In this document: in pieces, positions 42,711 through 52,141 of the stretch
How positions within the stretch are numbered: position 1 is the first letter of the stretch
Layout of the letters: each line of letters starts with the position of its first letter
NCBI GenBank assembly: GCA_002270465.1
Contig: NQOF01000003.1
Coordinates: forward strand, 186,001-250,000
From: Blautia hominis
GTDB taxonomy: Bacteria > Bacillota > Clostridia > Lachnospirales > Lachnospiraceae
DNA: 64,000 bases
Direction of reading: 5' to 3'
Notes under the pieces: generated by a model
Told to the model about the DNA's origin: nothing
Database searches by the model: none
What the model saw: only the letters and a program-made list of their open reading frames with translations
Position numbers and translations under genes: made by a program

Positions 42711-44426
42711 ATGGAAATGAAGAAAAAACTTCCCATAGGAATAGAGGAATTTGAAAAGATTCGGGAGGAAGGGTTTTACTATATTGATAAAACTGGGCTT
42801 ATCAAAGAACTTATTTATAATTGGGGGGAAGTCAACCTTTTCACCAGACCCAGAAGATTTGGTAAATCCCTGAATATGAGTATGCTGAAATGTTTTTTTG
42901 AAATAGGAGGGAAACAGGATCTTTTTGAGGGTCTGGAAATAGCTGATGAAAAGGAACTATGTGATAAATATATGGGTAAATTTCCCGTTGTTTCCATATC
43001 ACTCAAAGGAGTGAGCGGTGACAGCTTTGAAACCGCGCGTTCCATGATGTGCTCTGTAATAGGGAAAGAAGCATTGCGGTTTCGTTTCTTGCTGGACAGT
43101 AAAAGGTTATCCAGCGAAGAGAAGATGATGTACAGTCAGCTCATCATGATTGACTCTAAATATGCACAAATTTTTCGGATGTCGGATTCAGTATTAATGG
43201 AGAGTCTTAAAACCCTTACCATGCTTCTGGAAAAACATTATGGACAAGCGGTTATTGTTTTGATAGATGAATATGATGTGCCATTGGCAAAGGCGTTTGA
43301 TAATCAATATTATGAGCAGATGGTTCTTTTACTTCGTAACCTCTTTGAGCAGGCATTGAAAACAAACAAAAGTTTATATTTGGCAGTGCTGACAGGATGT
43401 ATGCGCATATCAAAGGAAAGTATCTTTACCGGTCTGAATAATTTGAAAGTTTTGTCCATCTCGGATGTGAGATTTGACGAATATTTTGGGTTCACAGATG
43501 CTGATGTGAAAAAACTTCTGGAGTATTACCGGCTTTCAGAAGTCTATCATACGATGAAAGAATGGTATGATGGATATCAGTTTGGGAATATAGAGGTATA
43601 TTGCCCTTGGGATGTGATCAACTATTGTGATACACGGCGAACGGACAAAGACGCCATGCCGCAAAACTACTGGGCAAATACAAGTGGAAATGATGCGGTA
43701 AAACATTTTATCGAAAAGTCAGATAATGGTACGGTAAAACGTGAAATAGAACGCTTGGTCGCAGGAGAAGAGATTAGAAAGGAAATCCATCAGGAGTTGA
43801 CTTACCATGATATGTATCAGTCCGTTGACAATATCTGGAGTGTTTTATTTACAACCGGCTACCTGACACAGCGGGGAAAACCGGACGGGGATGTTTTTAG
43901 TCTGGCTATCCCGAACATGGAGATCAGAAAGATATTTACCAGACAGATCATGGAGTATTTTAAGGAAACTGTTGAGCATGATGGTGAGACTTTAAATGCA
44001 TTTTGTGAGGCGTTAAAATCGGGAGATGCAAAAGGTGTTGAGAGATTGTTTGGAGAGTATTTGCGAAAGACTATCAGTGTCAGGGACACCTTTGTGAAAA
44101 AGAAAATGAAAGAAAACTTTTATCATGGCATTCTGTTAGGTCTTCTTGGGTTTAAGGAATCCTGGGGGATATTTTCAAACAGGGAATCAGGTGACGGATA
44201 CAGTGATATCACCATAGAAATTGATAATGAGGAGTTAGGTATTATTATTGAAGTAAAATATTCTGATAGTGGTGATTTGGAGGCGGAATGCCAACAGGCC
44301 CTGAAACAGATACGGAGCATGCAATATGAGGATCAATTGCGTGACGAGGGAATGAAGCGGATATTAAAATATGGAATTGCATGTTATAAAAAGCAGTGCA
44401 GAGTTGTCATAGAAAACGATATGTGA
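42711..44426 (+). CDS. AAA-ATPase-like / PD-(D/E)XK nuclease superfamily protein
   Basis: A 571-aa protein of the AAA-ATPase_like plus DUF1703 type, very common in gut Firmicutes and Bacteroidetes. The N-terminus KKLPIGIEEFEKIREEGFYY leads to the P-loop TRPRRFGKSLNMSML and Walker B VIVLIDEYDVPL. The C-terminal nuclease-like core has GYSDITIEIDNEELGIIIEV followed by KYS, so the D...ExK pattern is complete. Function is unproven; paralogues multiply like selfish or defence genes. Start: ATG 42711; ATG 42717 or GTG 42702 are possible. Confidence 0.88.
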   Translation: MEMKKKLPIGIEEFEKIREEGFYYIDKTGLIKELIYNWGEVNLFTRPRRFGKSLNMSMLKCFFEIGGKQDLFEGLEIADEKELCDKYMGKFPVVSISLKGVSGDSFETARSMMCSVIGKEALRFRFLLDSKRLSSEEKMMYSQLIMIDSKYAQIFRMSDSVLMESLKTLTMLLEKHYGQAVIVLIDEYDVPLAKAFDNQYYEQMVLLLRNLFEQALKTNKSLYLAVLTGCMRISKESIFTGLNNLKVLSISDVRFDEYFGFTDADVKKLLEYYRLSEVYHTMKEWYDGYQFGNIEVYCPWDVINYCDTRRTDKDAMPQNYWANTSGNDAVKHFIEKSDNGTVKREIERLVAGEEIRKEIHQELTYHDMYQSVDNIWSVLFTTGYLTQRGKPDGDVFSLAIPNMEIRKIFTRQIMEYFKETVEHDGETLNAFCEALKSGDAKGVERLFGEYLRKTISVRDTFVKKKMKENFYHGILLGLLGFKESWGIFSNRESGDGYSDITIEIDNEELGIIIEVKYSDSGDLEAECQQALKQIRSMQYEDQLRDEGMKRILKYGIACYKKQCRVVIENDM

Positions 44427-44504
44427 TGATAAAAAGTGTGGTGGAACGTGGATTTTGAACAGATTTATCAGGCCCATTTCCGGGATGCAAGCCCCAACCG
44501 CTGT

Positions 44505-44648
44505 AAGCTGGATCCATTCTCAAACAGCTTGTTTCTGTTCTGCGGACGCAAGGCCAACCGGCTGAAAGCACTCTATTGGGAAGGAGATGGATTCGTCCTC
44601 CTGTATAAACGGTTAGAGAACTCACGCTTCCAACCTCGCTTGCCTTGA
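44505..44648 (+). pseudogene. IS66-family TnpB (Orf2) remnant
   Basis: Encodes KLDPFSNSLFLFCGRKANRL and KALYWEGDGFVLLYKRLENS, the unmistakable IS66 Orf2 core, ending RFQPRLP instead of the usual RFQWPR. The N-terminal half, the large transposase and the IS ends are absent. Confidence 0.85.
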
Positions 44649-44679
44649 ACATGCTTGTTTAAGTTTTGTATGGAAACTT

Positions 44680-45906
44680 TTATTTCTCATTCAACTCCCC
44701 CGCCCACTCAAATCCTTTTTTTGCCATAATCACCGCTATGATCTCGTTGATTATCGCTGCTGCTGCGATTGTTCCAGTTACAACGGCAGCACTCTGCAAA
44801 TCCGCAGTGCTGAGCATGGATGCCGCAATCCCTGTAAACACTAACGAAACACCCGAATGCGGCAATAAAGTAAATCCTAAATATTTCTGAACTGTCATTG
44901 GCATGTTCGTCATTTTTGCTCCTGCCCTCGCACCGAAATATTTACCCACTGCACGCATGATGATATACACTACGGTAAAAAATCCTGCACCAAATATAGC
45001 GTGGAAATCCAATGGTGCCCCCAAATTGATAATAACAACGACCATTGCAAAGGCTTGTATTACTTGAAAATCATTTATAATTTCAACAAGTTTTTCCTCC
45101 GAAACCAAATTAGAAAAAGCTCCAGAAAAAGCCATACCCATAAGCATAAAGTTTAAGAGTGGTATTGGCATCAAATATGTGTTACACAAATTGCCCACAA
45201 TCGAAGTCAACAAAATGCCAATTACGAGTGTAATAACAATCCCACTTTTCAACTGTATCTTCCTTAATACAAATCCTGTTGGTATTCCAAACAAAAGCCC
45301 TATTAGAAGTGGTAATACTATCATCACAGGAATCATGTATATCGGTAATCCACCACCTGACAGATGACGTGCAACAATCGTTATAGTTGTAAAAAACACA
45401 ATAACTCCCACAATATCATCTAACGCTGCCATTGGAATTAGTGTTCTCGTCACAGATCCATCTGTCTTAAATTCCTGTACAATGGACAATGCCGGTGCTG
45501 GTGCAGTTGCAAGTGCAATACCACCAAAAACAAAAGCTAAGTACAGTGGAATCCCACAAGATGCAAATACAATACAAAATGAAATTGAAACAACAATAAA
45601 TGTTCCGAGCGATTGTGTCAGCGTAGTGACAAGCAATGCTTTCCCACAGCTTTTTATCTTTCTCCAAACAAGTTCAGTACCGATCAATAAACCAACCGTA
45701 CACTCCAAAACGTGAATGATCCCCTTATAAACATTTGTATCCAGAAGTTCTTGTGGAAGAAGATTACACGCAAATGGCCCTAAAAGCATTCCTGCAACCA
45801 ACCACCCTAGTATTGAGGGTAATTTTATTTTTGAAACAAGTTTCCCACATATAAACGCAATTACAATCGTCAACATCCATCTTAAGACATGAATTATTAC
45901 TGTCAT
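44680..45906 (-). CDS. Cation:proton antiporter (CPA2-like)
   Basis: A 408-aa protein with about twelve helices. KLPSILGWLVAGMLLGPFA at the N-terminus and the MAALDDIVGVIVFF helix, with its paired Asp residues, match the ion-binding core of Na+(K+)/H+ exchangers. It has no TrkA-N domain. It lies five bases behind the TetR gene, forming an operon. Base composition is lower in GC than the surroundings, suggesting separate acquisition. Confidence 0.9.
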   Translation of the reverse strand: MTVIIHVLRWMLTIVIAFICGKLVSKIKLPSILGWLVAGMLLGPFACNLLPQELLDTNVYKGIIHVLECTVGLLIGTELVWRKIKSCGKALLVTTLTQSLGTFIVVSISFCIVFASCGIPLYLAFVFGGIALATAPAPALSIVQEFKTDGSVTRTLIPMAALDDIVGVIVFFTTITIVARHLSGGGLPIYMIPVMIVLPLLIGLLFGIPTGFVLRKIQLKSGIVITLVIGILLTSIVGNLCNTYLMPIPLLNFMLMGMAFSGAFSNLVSEEKLVEIINDFQVIQAFAMVVVIINLGAPLDFHAIFGAGFFTVVYIIMRAVGKYFGARAGAKMTNMPMTVQKYLGFTLLPHSGVSLVFTGIAASMLSTADLQSAAVVTGTIAAAAIINEIIAVIMAKKGFEWAGELNEK

Positions 45907-45911
45907 TCCAC

Positions 45912-46517
45912 CTAATCCTCACTCTCTACTAATCCATATAGCATCAGATCAACAAACTTCAATACCTTTTCTTCATGCAATACTTTTACTTCCTCATTTG
46001 TGTATGTATCAAGTCCAAGGTTTCCCATAAATGAATTGAACATTCTTTGTATAACTGAGAAATATAGAAAAGCATCTTCTCTTGTAACACCTTCTCGTAA
46101 TGTGTATTGCGAAATAATATTGTAAAAGAAAGCATAGTTGAATGCTTGAAAGCAGGAATTAGCTTTTCGTATCTCTTTGGTCAAATGCTTCGGCTCCTTT
46201 AACATTGTTTCAAAAATAATATTTGATTCGTTAATATGTTGATTAAAAAAATGTAATCGAGCCTGCATATAGCTTTGCAAACTGCCACCTTCCCCCAATT
46301 CCTTTAGTGCATTTGTTAAATCCTTATAGCATTTTTCTACACAGGCAATATACACTGCATCTTTATTTTTGAAATTATGGTATAGTAATCCCTTTGGTAT
46401 TCCCTGTTCGCAAATTCGATTTAAAGATGCCCCTTCATAGCCTTTCGTTCCAAATTCTTCAATCCCCAACTCTATAATCTTATTGATTGTTATTGCTGTT
46501 CGTTCTTCTCTCTTCAT
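45912..46517 (-). CDS. TetR/AcrR-family regulator of the antiporter operon
   Basis: A 201-aa protein. The N-terminal HTH is GYEGASLNRICEQGIPKGLL with YHNFKNKDAVY, followed by a helical ligand domain. The ATG at 46517 follows GGAGGTG. An IR over its own promoter fits autorepression. Confidence 0.9.
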   Translation of the reverse strand: MKREERTAITINKIIELGIEEFGTKGYEGASLNRICEQGIPKGLLYHNFKNKDAVYIACVEKCYKDLTNALKELGEGGSLQSYMQARLHFFNQHINESNIIFETMLKEPKHLTKEIRKANSCFQAFNYAFFYNIISQYTLREGVTREDAFLYFSVIQRMFNSFMGNLGLDTYTNEEVKVLHEEKVLKFVDLMLYGLVESED

Positions 46518-46530
46518 AAGCACCTCCAAT

Positions 46531-46576
46531 AATAGACCGTTTAGTCTATTATAGTGTATTATTTCATTTATTGCAA
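46531..46576 (-). promoter_or_regulatory. TetR operator and promoter
   Basis: Minus strand: TTGCAA (46571-46576), 17 bp, TATAAT (46548-46553). The dyad AATAGAC-N6-GTCTATT (46531-46550) overlaps the -10 and the start. Confidence 0.8.
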
Positions 46577-46649
46577 GTGGATTGGGAAATATGAGCCCAT
46601 GAGAGTACAGACAGTAAAGGCATCAATTTAAATTCATCTGTCTATTTTT

Positions 46650-46703
46650 TCATCAAAGCACCACCATATGTTGATTATATAACATATGGTGATTTTTTGA
46701 TGA
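46650..46703. repeat. Two-part hairpin upstream of the SDR gene
   Basis: Inner perfect stem CACCATATGTT / AACATATGGTG (46662-46672, 46681-46691), outer stem TCATCAAA / TTTGATGA, and a T6 run at 46693-46698. It looks like a terminator, but no plus-strand gene precedes it. Confidence 0.5.
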
Positions 46704-46732
46704 TTGAGAAACTCTTAGACTCTCCATATAAT
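46704..46732 (+). promoter_or_regulatory. Promoter of the SDR gene
   Basis: TTGAGA, 17-bp spacer and perfect TATAAT, 55 bp before the ATG. Confidence 0.7.
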
Positions 46733-46786
46733 GAAAATGAGGTTGAGGACAGGAAACAGCCACTATAAAAGAATAAGGAGAGAGAA

Positions 46787-47611
46787 ATGAACGAGACCAA
46801 TAAGACAGCCACATTCAGATCAGTAAAAGGAAAGGTTGTAATTGTAACAGGTGCAAGCAGGGGGATTGGAAAAGCAGTCGCAGAGGTATACGGGGCTAAC
46901 GGCATGAAAGTCGTCTGCGCGGCCAGAAGTGTGGAACAGGGACAGGCGGTGGCAGATGCGATCTGTGGAAATGGCGGGGAGGCTGTTTTTGTGCAGACAG
47001 ATTGCAGCGATGCAAAACAGATGAAAAAGTTGGTTGATACGGCCGTTTCTCAATATGGAAGATTGGATGGCATGGTAAATAATGCGGGCATTGGGCAGGG
47101 AGGAACTCCGCTGCATGAGTATAAAATGGAGGATTATGAGAATATCTTTGATTTGAACAGTAAAGGAGTCTTTGCAGGGATGAAATATGCGGCGGAGGCA
47201 ATCCTTCGTTCCCACAGTCAGGGAGGATTCCTGATCAATGTGGCCTCTATCGCGGGAATTATGCCTCAGCGGGGTCAGGCTCTGTATACGGCAACGAAAT
47301 TTGGAGTGGTGGGAATGACGAAAGCAGCTGCACTTGATTATGCCCATTATAATATTACGGTTAATGCCATCTGCCCGGGATATACAAAAACAAGTATATT
47401 TGGAGATGCGCCGGAGCAGGCAATGGCTTTCTTTGCAAAGGACTGCCCTTCCGGCCGAATGGGAGAACCCGAGGAGTGCGCATATCTTGCACTGTTTTTG
47501 GCAAGTGATATGGCACGTTATATTACCGGGGCTGCCATTCCTGTTGACGGAGCGCTGTCCGCCGGAGGTAAAAATGTTTCACAGTGGAGACATCCGGAGA
47601 TCCTGAAGTGA
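46787..47611 (+). CDS. Short-chain dehydrogenase/reductase
   Basis: A 274-aa SDR with cofactor motif TGASRGIG, NNAG, catalytic Ser in INVASIAG, YTATK (Tyr-x-x-x-Lys) and PGYTKT. CAARS after beta-2 suggests NADPH preference. Substrate unknown. It converges with a TetR gene that may regulate it. Confidence 0.92.
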   Translation: MNETNKTATFRSVKGKVVIVTGASRGIGKAVAEVYGANGMKVVCAARSVEQGQAVADAICGNGGEAVFVQTDCSDAKQMKKLVDTAVSQYGRLDGMVNNAGIGQGGTPLHEYKMEDYENIFDLNSKGVFAGMKYAAEAILRSHSQGGFLINVASIAGIMPQRGQALYTATKFGVVGMTKAAALDYAHYNITVNAICPGYTKTSIFGDAPEQAMAFFAKDCPSGRMGEPEECAYLALFLASDMARYITGAAIPVDGALSAGGKNVSQWRHPEILK

Positions 47612-47614
47612 TGA

Positions 47615-48196
47615 TCAGAGATTTGAGGATACGGAATGGCTGTGATCATATGATAGTATAAGCTGATTCAGATCATCTATTTTCTCTGCGATGACGGCAG
47701 GTGCTTCTTTGGCGCCTGTTTTCATCCAATGTTTGATTAACATGGTGGTACCTCCGGCTAGATAACTGTATACGCATTGCTTGTCCGGATTGCTGAGATG
47801 ATCCTCATCACCGGAAGCCAAGTGAGATACTGCATATTGGGAACAGCGTTCAGCGAGTCTGTTAAGGAAATCACTGTCCGGAGATTTGGCTGTAAGTGAT
47901 GTGAGCAGGTCCTGATATTCCAGAAGAGAGGTGAGTAATGTAGTGAGAACATGTATATTTCCGTTATGCGCAGATCCAAACAATAATAACTCCAACTGAT
48001 TCAAAGCGGATTCTTCCAGTTTATGCATGAGATGATAGACGTCCTCATAGTGCTTATAAAAGGTACTGCGGTTGATTTCCGCTTTTTCACAGATTTCTTT
48101 TACCGATATTTTATTAATTGGTTTTTGTTTTAATAAATCTATGAATACGTGCTGGATGATCTGCCTGGTGTACCGGACACGAGCATCGGTTTTCAT
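47615..48196 (-). CDS. TetR/AcrR-type regulator
   Basis: A 193-aa protein with HTH ISVKEICEKAEINRSTFYKH and a C-terminal helical domain with YLAGGTTMLIKHWMKTGAKE, the same group as the regulator at 36264. It ends three bases from the SDR stop, and its RBS lies just beyond the GH2 terminator. Confidence 0.9.
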   Translation of the reverse strand: MKTDARVRYTRQIIQHVFIDLLKQKPINKISVKEICEKAEINRSTFYKHYEDVYHLMHKLEESALNQLELLLFGSAHNGNIHVLTTLLTSLLEYQDLLTSLTAKSPDSDFLNRLAERCSQYAVSHLASGDEDHLSNPDKQCVYSYLAGGTTMLIKHWMKTGAKEAPAVIAEKIDDLNQLILSYDHSHSVSSNL

Positions 48197-48210
48197 TTAT
48201 CTCCTCCTTC

Positions 48211-48266
48211 AAAAATTCCCATCCGGGCATTAAGTATCTGCTCATGTACTTAACTGCCGGGATGGG
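48211..48266 (-). terminator. Terminator of the GH2/GPH operon
   Basis: Arms CCCATCCGGGCATTAAGTA and TACTTAACTGCCGGGATGGG pair with one mismatch and one bulged base; on the minus strand they are followed by AATTTTTG. Confidence 0.8.
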
Positions 48267-48283
48267 AGGTTTTCAAATATCAG

Positions 48284-50485
48284 TTATTTTTTAATACCTT
48301 GTAAAACGCGGTTGAGCTGTTTGATGCTTTCGTCATCGGCACCACTTTGTTTCAGAAGACTGACCAAAGTCATACGGCCCATCATACGCTGAAGCGCCGG
48401 ATTATCCTTAACCGCATCGGCAACGTCACCGCGCGCAGAAGCACCCTGTGACATCATCTGGTCAATGATCGCACCGGCCTGAGGATTTTCACGGATATCT
48501 GCCAGGCGGTCGTTTATGGAAAAACATTCAGGATCTAAGTCATCTGTGTCAAACCAGTTTGTGACAGGAGCCCGCTTGACAAATATATAGTCCGGATTTT
48601 CTTCTGCAACGCGCCTTATGGTCATACAGTCTTCGCAGGCATCTGCTTTTGCAGTAATGGCATGGGTACCTGTGATCGGTACCTGGAATTTGAAAATGGT
48701 TTTGCCTGAGACAGTAGCAAATTCAGTTCCATCTACAAAGAGTGTGACCTCCGGTTGATTGGAATATACTTTGATCTCAGTGGTTTCTTCCACGCGGTCA
48801 GCATAGCGGCGGCCGCACAGGTGTACAAACTTGTCGGTTCTGTTCCATGCCGCTTTATAAAGATAGAAGGCGTCTTTTTTCAGTTTTCTGTCGATGGTGA
48901 CAAGGCCTTTCTGGTTTTCTCCATGTTTGCCGCCTTCGTCACGGCCGTCAGCAGCAAAATCAAATAGATTCCATACATGTGTGGCCCATAGATAGGGTCT
49001 GGCTTCTATCATTTGCAGCATATGTTCGTGGTAAAGGGCCTGATAGCTTTCTGTGTAATCACCTTTCTCCGGTGCGGCGGACTGGTATTGTGGATTGGCA
49101 TCTGCACCATATTCAGAGAAACCGATTGCTCTGTCAGGATATTTTCTATGGTACTCGTCAAAAAATTCATCAGTTTGTTCCAGTTCGCCAAGATACCAGC
49201 CAAAATACAAGTTATAACTGTTAATGTCCGGGATTTCCAGGATAGGACTGTCCGTCTCCAGCATAAATACATTAGCCATGGTTGTGGGTCTCGTGGGATC
49301 AAGTTTGTGGCACAGGTCATGGAGCTGTGTGTGGTTTTCCAGTAAATCCTCATTTACGGTGCTGGCGGCTGTGATTTCGTTGGATAATCCCCAGGTTATA
49401 ATAGAGGGGTGGTTGTAGTTTTGTACCACTAAATCTTCCATCTGTGTCAACGTATTGGCACGGGCGTTTTTCATATGCATGGTAATGTATGGAATCTCCG
49501 CCCAGAGAATCAGCCCATTTTCATCGCAGAGGTCATAAAATTCCTGTGCGTGCTGGTAATGCGCCAGTCGGAGGGTGGTTGCACCCAATTCCAGGATGAT
49601 TTCCATGTCTTTTTTGTGATGCTCCATGGTAAGGGCATTTCCTACGTCTTTAAAGTCCTGATGACGGGAAACTCCGCGCAGGGGATAGGAGCTTCCGTTT
49701 AAAAAGAAACCCTTCTGAGGGTCTATATGGAACTCTCGGCATCCAAAACGTGTACTTACTTCATCACCGCTTTCTAAAGAGGCACTGGCTGTATAGAGAT
49801 ACGGATCGTTTAATCCATCCCATAAGTGTACGTTTTCAATCATAAATATAGCTTGTGCATGTTTTTCGACGGATAATACTGTTTGAGACCGGCCATCCAC
49901 AGTGAATGTTACCAGGTCATCTGCCGAAATCCATGCTTCTACAGTAACGGTAGCTTTGTGATTTTCCAAATCCACTTGGGGCGTTACCTTAATTCCGGGT
50001 GTACCGCAGTAGTCCAGTTCAAAATGGGTTTCCGGAACGACGATCAGGTTTACCATCCGGTAAAGTCCGCCGTAAAAGGTAAAATCTGCTTTCTGCGGAT
50101 AACAGGTATTGTTGTCTTCGTTATTTAAAGCGGCAACAATGGTATTTTCATCTGACAAAACCTCTGTGATATTTACACGGAAGGTGGAATATCCGCCTTC
50201 GTGGTGGGTGAGCAGATGGCCGTTTACATAGATGCCGGCAGTCATAGCTGCACCCTGGAATTCCAGATAAGCCTGTTCTCCGGGTTTTAATTCCGGTTTA
50301 TGCAATTTCTTTATGTAATAGCAAGTGCCCCTGTGGTAGTCATTTCCTCCGTCCTGGCCATCAATGGCGTTCCAGGTATGGGGAAGTGTCACTGACTTCC
50401 CGGGAAGCGTTGCAGCGGTAAGGGCGTCCTTTGCTGATCTTACAAAATTCCAATTGTCTTTTAGCTGTGTTATACATCTGGCCAT
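48284..50485 (-). CDS. Glycoside hydrolase family 2 (beta-galactosidase-like) with extra C-terminal helical domain
   Basis: A 733-aa cytoplasmic enzyme: sugar-binding jelly roll (about 1-170), Ig-like domain, TIM barrel with acid/base Glu370 in WGLSNEI and nucleophile Glu458 in GFSEYGAD, an Ig-like domain near 570-640, then a terminal helical domain (about 660-733; ENPQAGAIIDQMMSQ, NPALQRMMGRMTLVSLLKQS). It has no signal peptide. Beta-galactosidase is most likely, with beta-glucuronidase or other GH2 activities possible. It is co-transcribed with the GPH permease two bases upstream. Confidence 0.92.
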   Translation of the reverse strand: MARCITQLKDNWNFVRSAKDALTAATLPGKSVTLPHTWNAIDGQDGGNDYHRGTCYYIKKLHKPELKPGEQAYLEFQGAAMTAGIYVNGHLLTHHEGGYSTFRVNITEVLSDENTIVAALNNEDNNTCYPQKADFTFYGGLYRMVNLIVVPETHFELDYCGTPGIKVTPQVDLENHKATVTVEAWISADDLVTFTVDGRSQTVLSVEKHAQAIFMIENVHLWDGLNDPYLYTASASLESGDEVSTRFGCREFHIDPQKGFFLNGSSYPLRGVSRHQDFKDVGNALTMEHHKKDMEIILELGATTLRLAHYQHAQEFYDLCDENGLILWAEIPYITMHMKNARANTLTQMEDLVVQNYNHPSIITWGLSNEITAASTVNEDLLENHTQLHDLCHKLDPTRPTTMANVFMLETDSPILEIPDINSYNLYFGWYLGELEQTDEFFDEYHRKYPDRAIGFSEYGADANPQYQSAAPEKGDYTESYQALYHEHMLQMIEARPYLWATHVWNLFDFAADGRDEGGKHGENQKGLVTIDRKLKKDAFYLYKAAWNRTDKFVHLCGRRYADRVEETTEIKVYSNQPEVTLFVDGTEFATVSGKTIFKFQVPITGTHAITAKADACEDCMTIRRVAEENPDYIFVKRAPVTNWFDTDDLDPECFSINDRLADIRENPQAGAIIDQMMSQGASARGDVADAVKDNPALQRMMGRMTLVSLLKQSGADDESIKQLNRVLQGIKK

Positions 50486-50487
50486 GC

Positions 50488-51969
50488 TTATTTTTCCTCA
50501 CTTTCTGCCGGTACTGCATTTTTCTTCTTTTCGATGCGTTTTTGGACTTCTACCATATCTTCTTTACTTAAATGGCAGAAGTGCATGGCTGCCAGAGTGC
50601 AGATCCAGCCAAGGATTGGAAGTCCGAACATGATGATCGTTGTGGTCCAGAAAATAGCCGGGGTGGCAGCATCTGTTGGCTGGGGCATAGTAGAAGTATA
50701 ACCGATCATTGCAACAGCGCCTGTGGCGATCAAAGCGGAGAAGGAAGATACAATTTTATCTATAAAACTGTAAATGCCCGTAACGACTGCCGGAACATAA
50801 CGGCCGCTGCGATCCTGTTCATAGTCAATGATATCTGACATAAAAGCGGTACCTGCAGTAGTTACACACATATTGGCACCGTTTTTCATCAGGGTGAGAA
50901 CCACGTAGAGAATCATGCAGATACCTGCACTGGCAATCTTCCTGGGGTCAATCGCAATTAAGAAGCCCCACATGACCACGCTGATCACGATACAGATACG
51001 AGTCCAATTGACGATGGTTTTCTGGCTTCCGAACTTTCCGGCATATTTTGCACCGGCGACTGCAAAGAGAATAGAAGGCAGCATACCGATAACAGTGAGA
51101 ATGGTTGCAAGTCCCATATTGCCTATCAAGATACCATTCATCATTGTTACGATAACGGCCTGGGAGGTTGTTTGCTGTGCAATCTTGTCAGAAGCGGAAG
51201 AGATGATGTAGCACTGAAGGGGACGGTTATGTTTTAAGATCTCAGTCATATCTTTGAGTTTTAAGTGTTCCTTCTTAACTGCTAATCCGCGGAAGTTTTC
51301 CGGTCTGTCGTATTCCGATACACCGATGCATACAAGAAGAGTACCCATTGCGGCAAGACCAAGGCATATCTTGCAGGCAGCACCCAGGAATTCAAGATTA
51401 TAATCTCCTCCGAACTTGGGGAGCAGGACAGTATTTAATACAATACTGAGGGCCATGGGGATGACATAGTTTAATGCTGTTGACCATACGCTGATCGTCG
51501 GGCGTTGTTTGGGGTCATTACTGATCAATGGATTGATGGTCAAGGCTGTCATGTTGGCGATGGTATAACCAATGACATAGATTATGTAAAATAAAGTAAA
51601 GCCGATAATACCAAGACCTTTTCCGGGTCCCCAGACAAACATTGCCATGAGAGCCAAGGCTTCGATGATATAACCAGTGATGAGCAGAATACGGATTTTA
51701 CCAAACCGTGTGTTTACTCTGTCATAGACAAACGCGAGTATCGGGTCAGTGATACCATCTAAAATCCTTGTCCAGGTGAGGATAACACCTACGACTGCAG
51801 TGGCAATACCAAAACCAAGACTGGCTGTGTAACTTGCCAGTCCGATGAGAGAGTAGACGCTCATGCCGACAAAGGCATTACATGCGAACAGGATAATTTG
51901 CCAGAGTTTTGCACGGCGGTATTGTACACCGTCAATTTCGCTCTGTGAGAGCTTTTGTTTTTTTGCCAT
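50488..51969 (-). CDS. GPH-family glycoside/sugar:cation symporter
   Basis: A 493-aa protein with twelve membrane helices. DGITDPILAFVYDRVNTRFG is the diagnostic GPH loop (MelB/XynB/UidB type). It imports glycosides with Na+ or H+. The RBS CGGAGG is strong. It is paired with the GH2 gene in an operon downstream of the AraC-type regulator, all on the minus strand. Confidence 0.94.
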   Translation of the reverse strand: MAKKQKLSQSEIDGVQYRRAKLWQIILFACNAFVGMSVYSLIGLASYTASLGFGIATAVVGVILTWTRILDGITDPILAFVYDRVNTRFGKIRILLITGYIIEALALMAMFVWGPGKGLGIIGFTLFYIIYVIGYTIANMTALTINPLISNDPKQRPTISVWSTALNYVIPMALSIVLNTVLLPKFGGDYNLEFLGAACKICLGLAAMGTLLVCIGVSEYDRPENFRGLAVKKEHLKLKDMTEILKHNRPLQCYIISSASDKIAQQTTSQAVIVTMMNGILIGNMGLATILTVIGMLPSILFAVAGAKYAGKFGSQKTIVNWTRICIVISVVMWGFLIAIDPRKIASAGICMILYVVLTLMKNGANMCVTTAGTAFMSDIIDYEQDRSGRYVPAVVTGIYSFIDKIVSSFSALIATGAVAMIGYTSTMPQPTDAATPAIFWTTTIIMFGLPILGWICTLAAMHFCHLSKEDMVEVQKRIEKKKNAVPAESEEK

Positions 51970-52141
51970 GATAAATAAATCCTCCGTTTTCTTTGTGTAT
52001 ATTTGCGTTATACAGCTGATAAGACAACTATAAGGGAAGTTTTATTTGCATGTAGTATAGAAATTCGCTTATATGTACAAAAATTCATGGAAAGAAAATG
52101 GAATATGGAAAAACAAAACATTATAGATAAAATCAGAACTA

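Noticed and set aside
44407-44652. Minus-strand ORF over the IS66 remnant
   Set aside because: The plus strand encodes the IS66 Orf2 core; the antisense frame has no family match.
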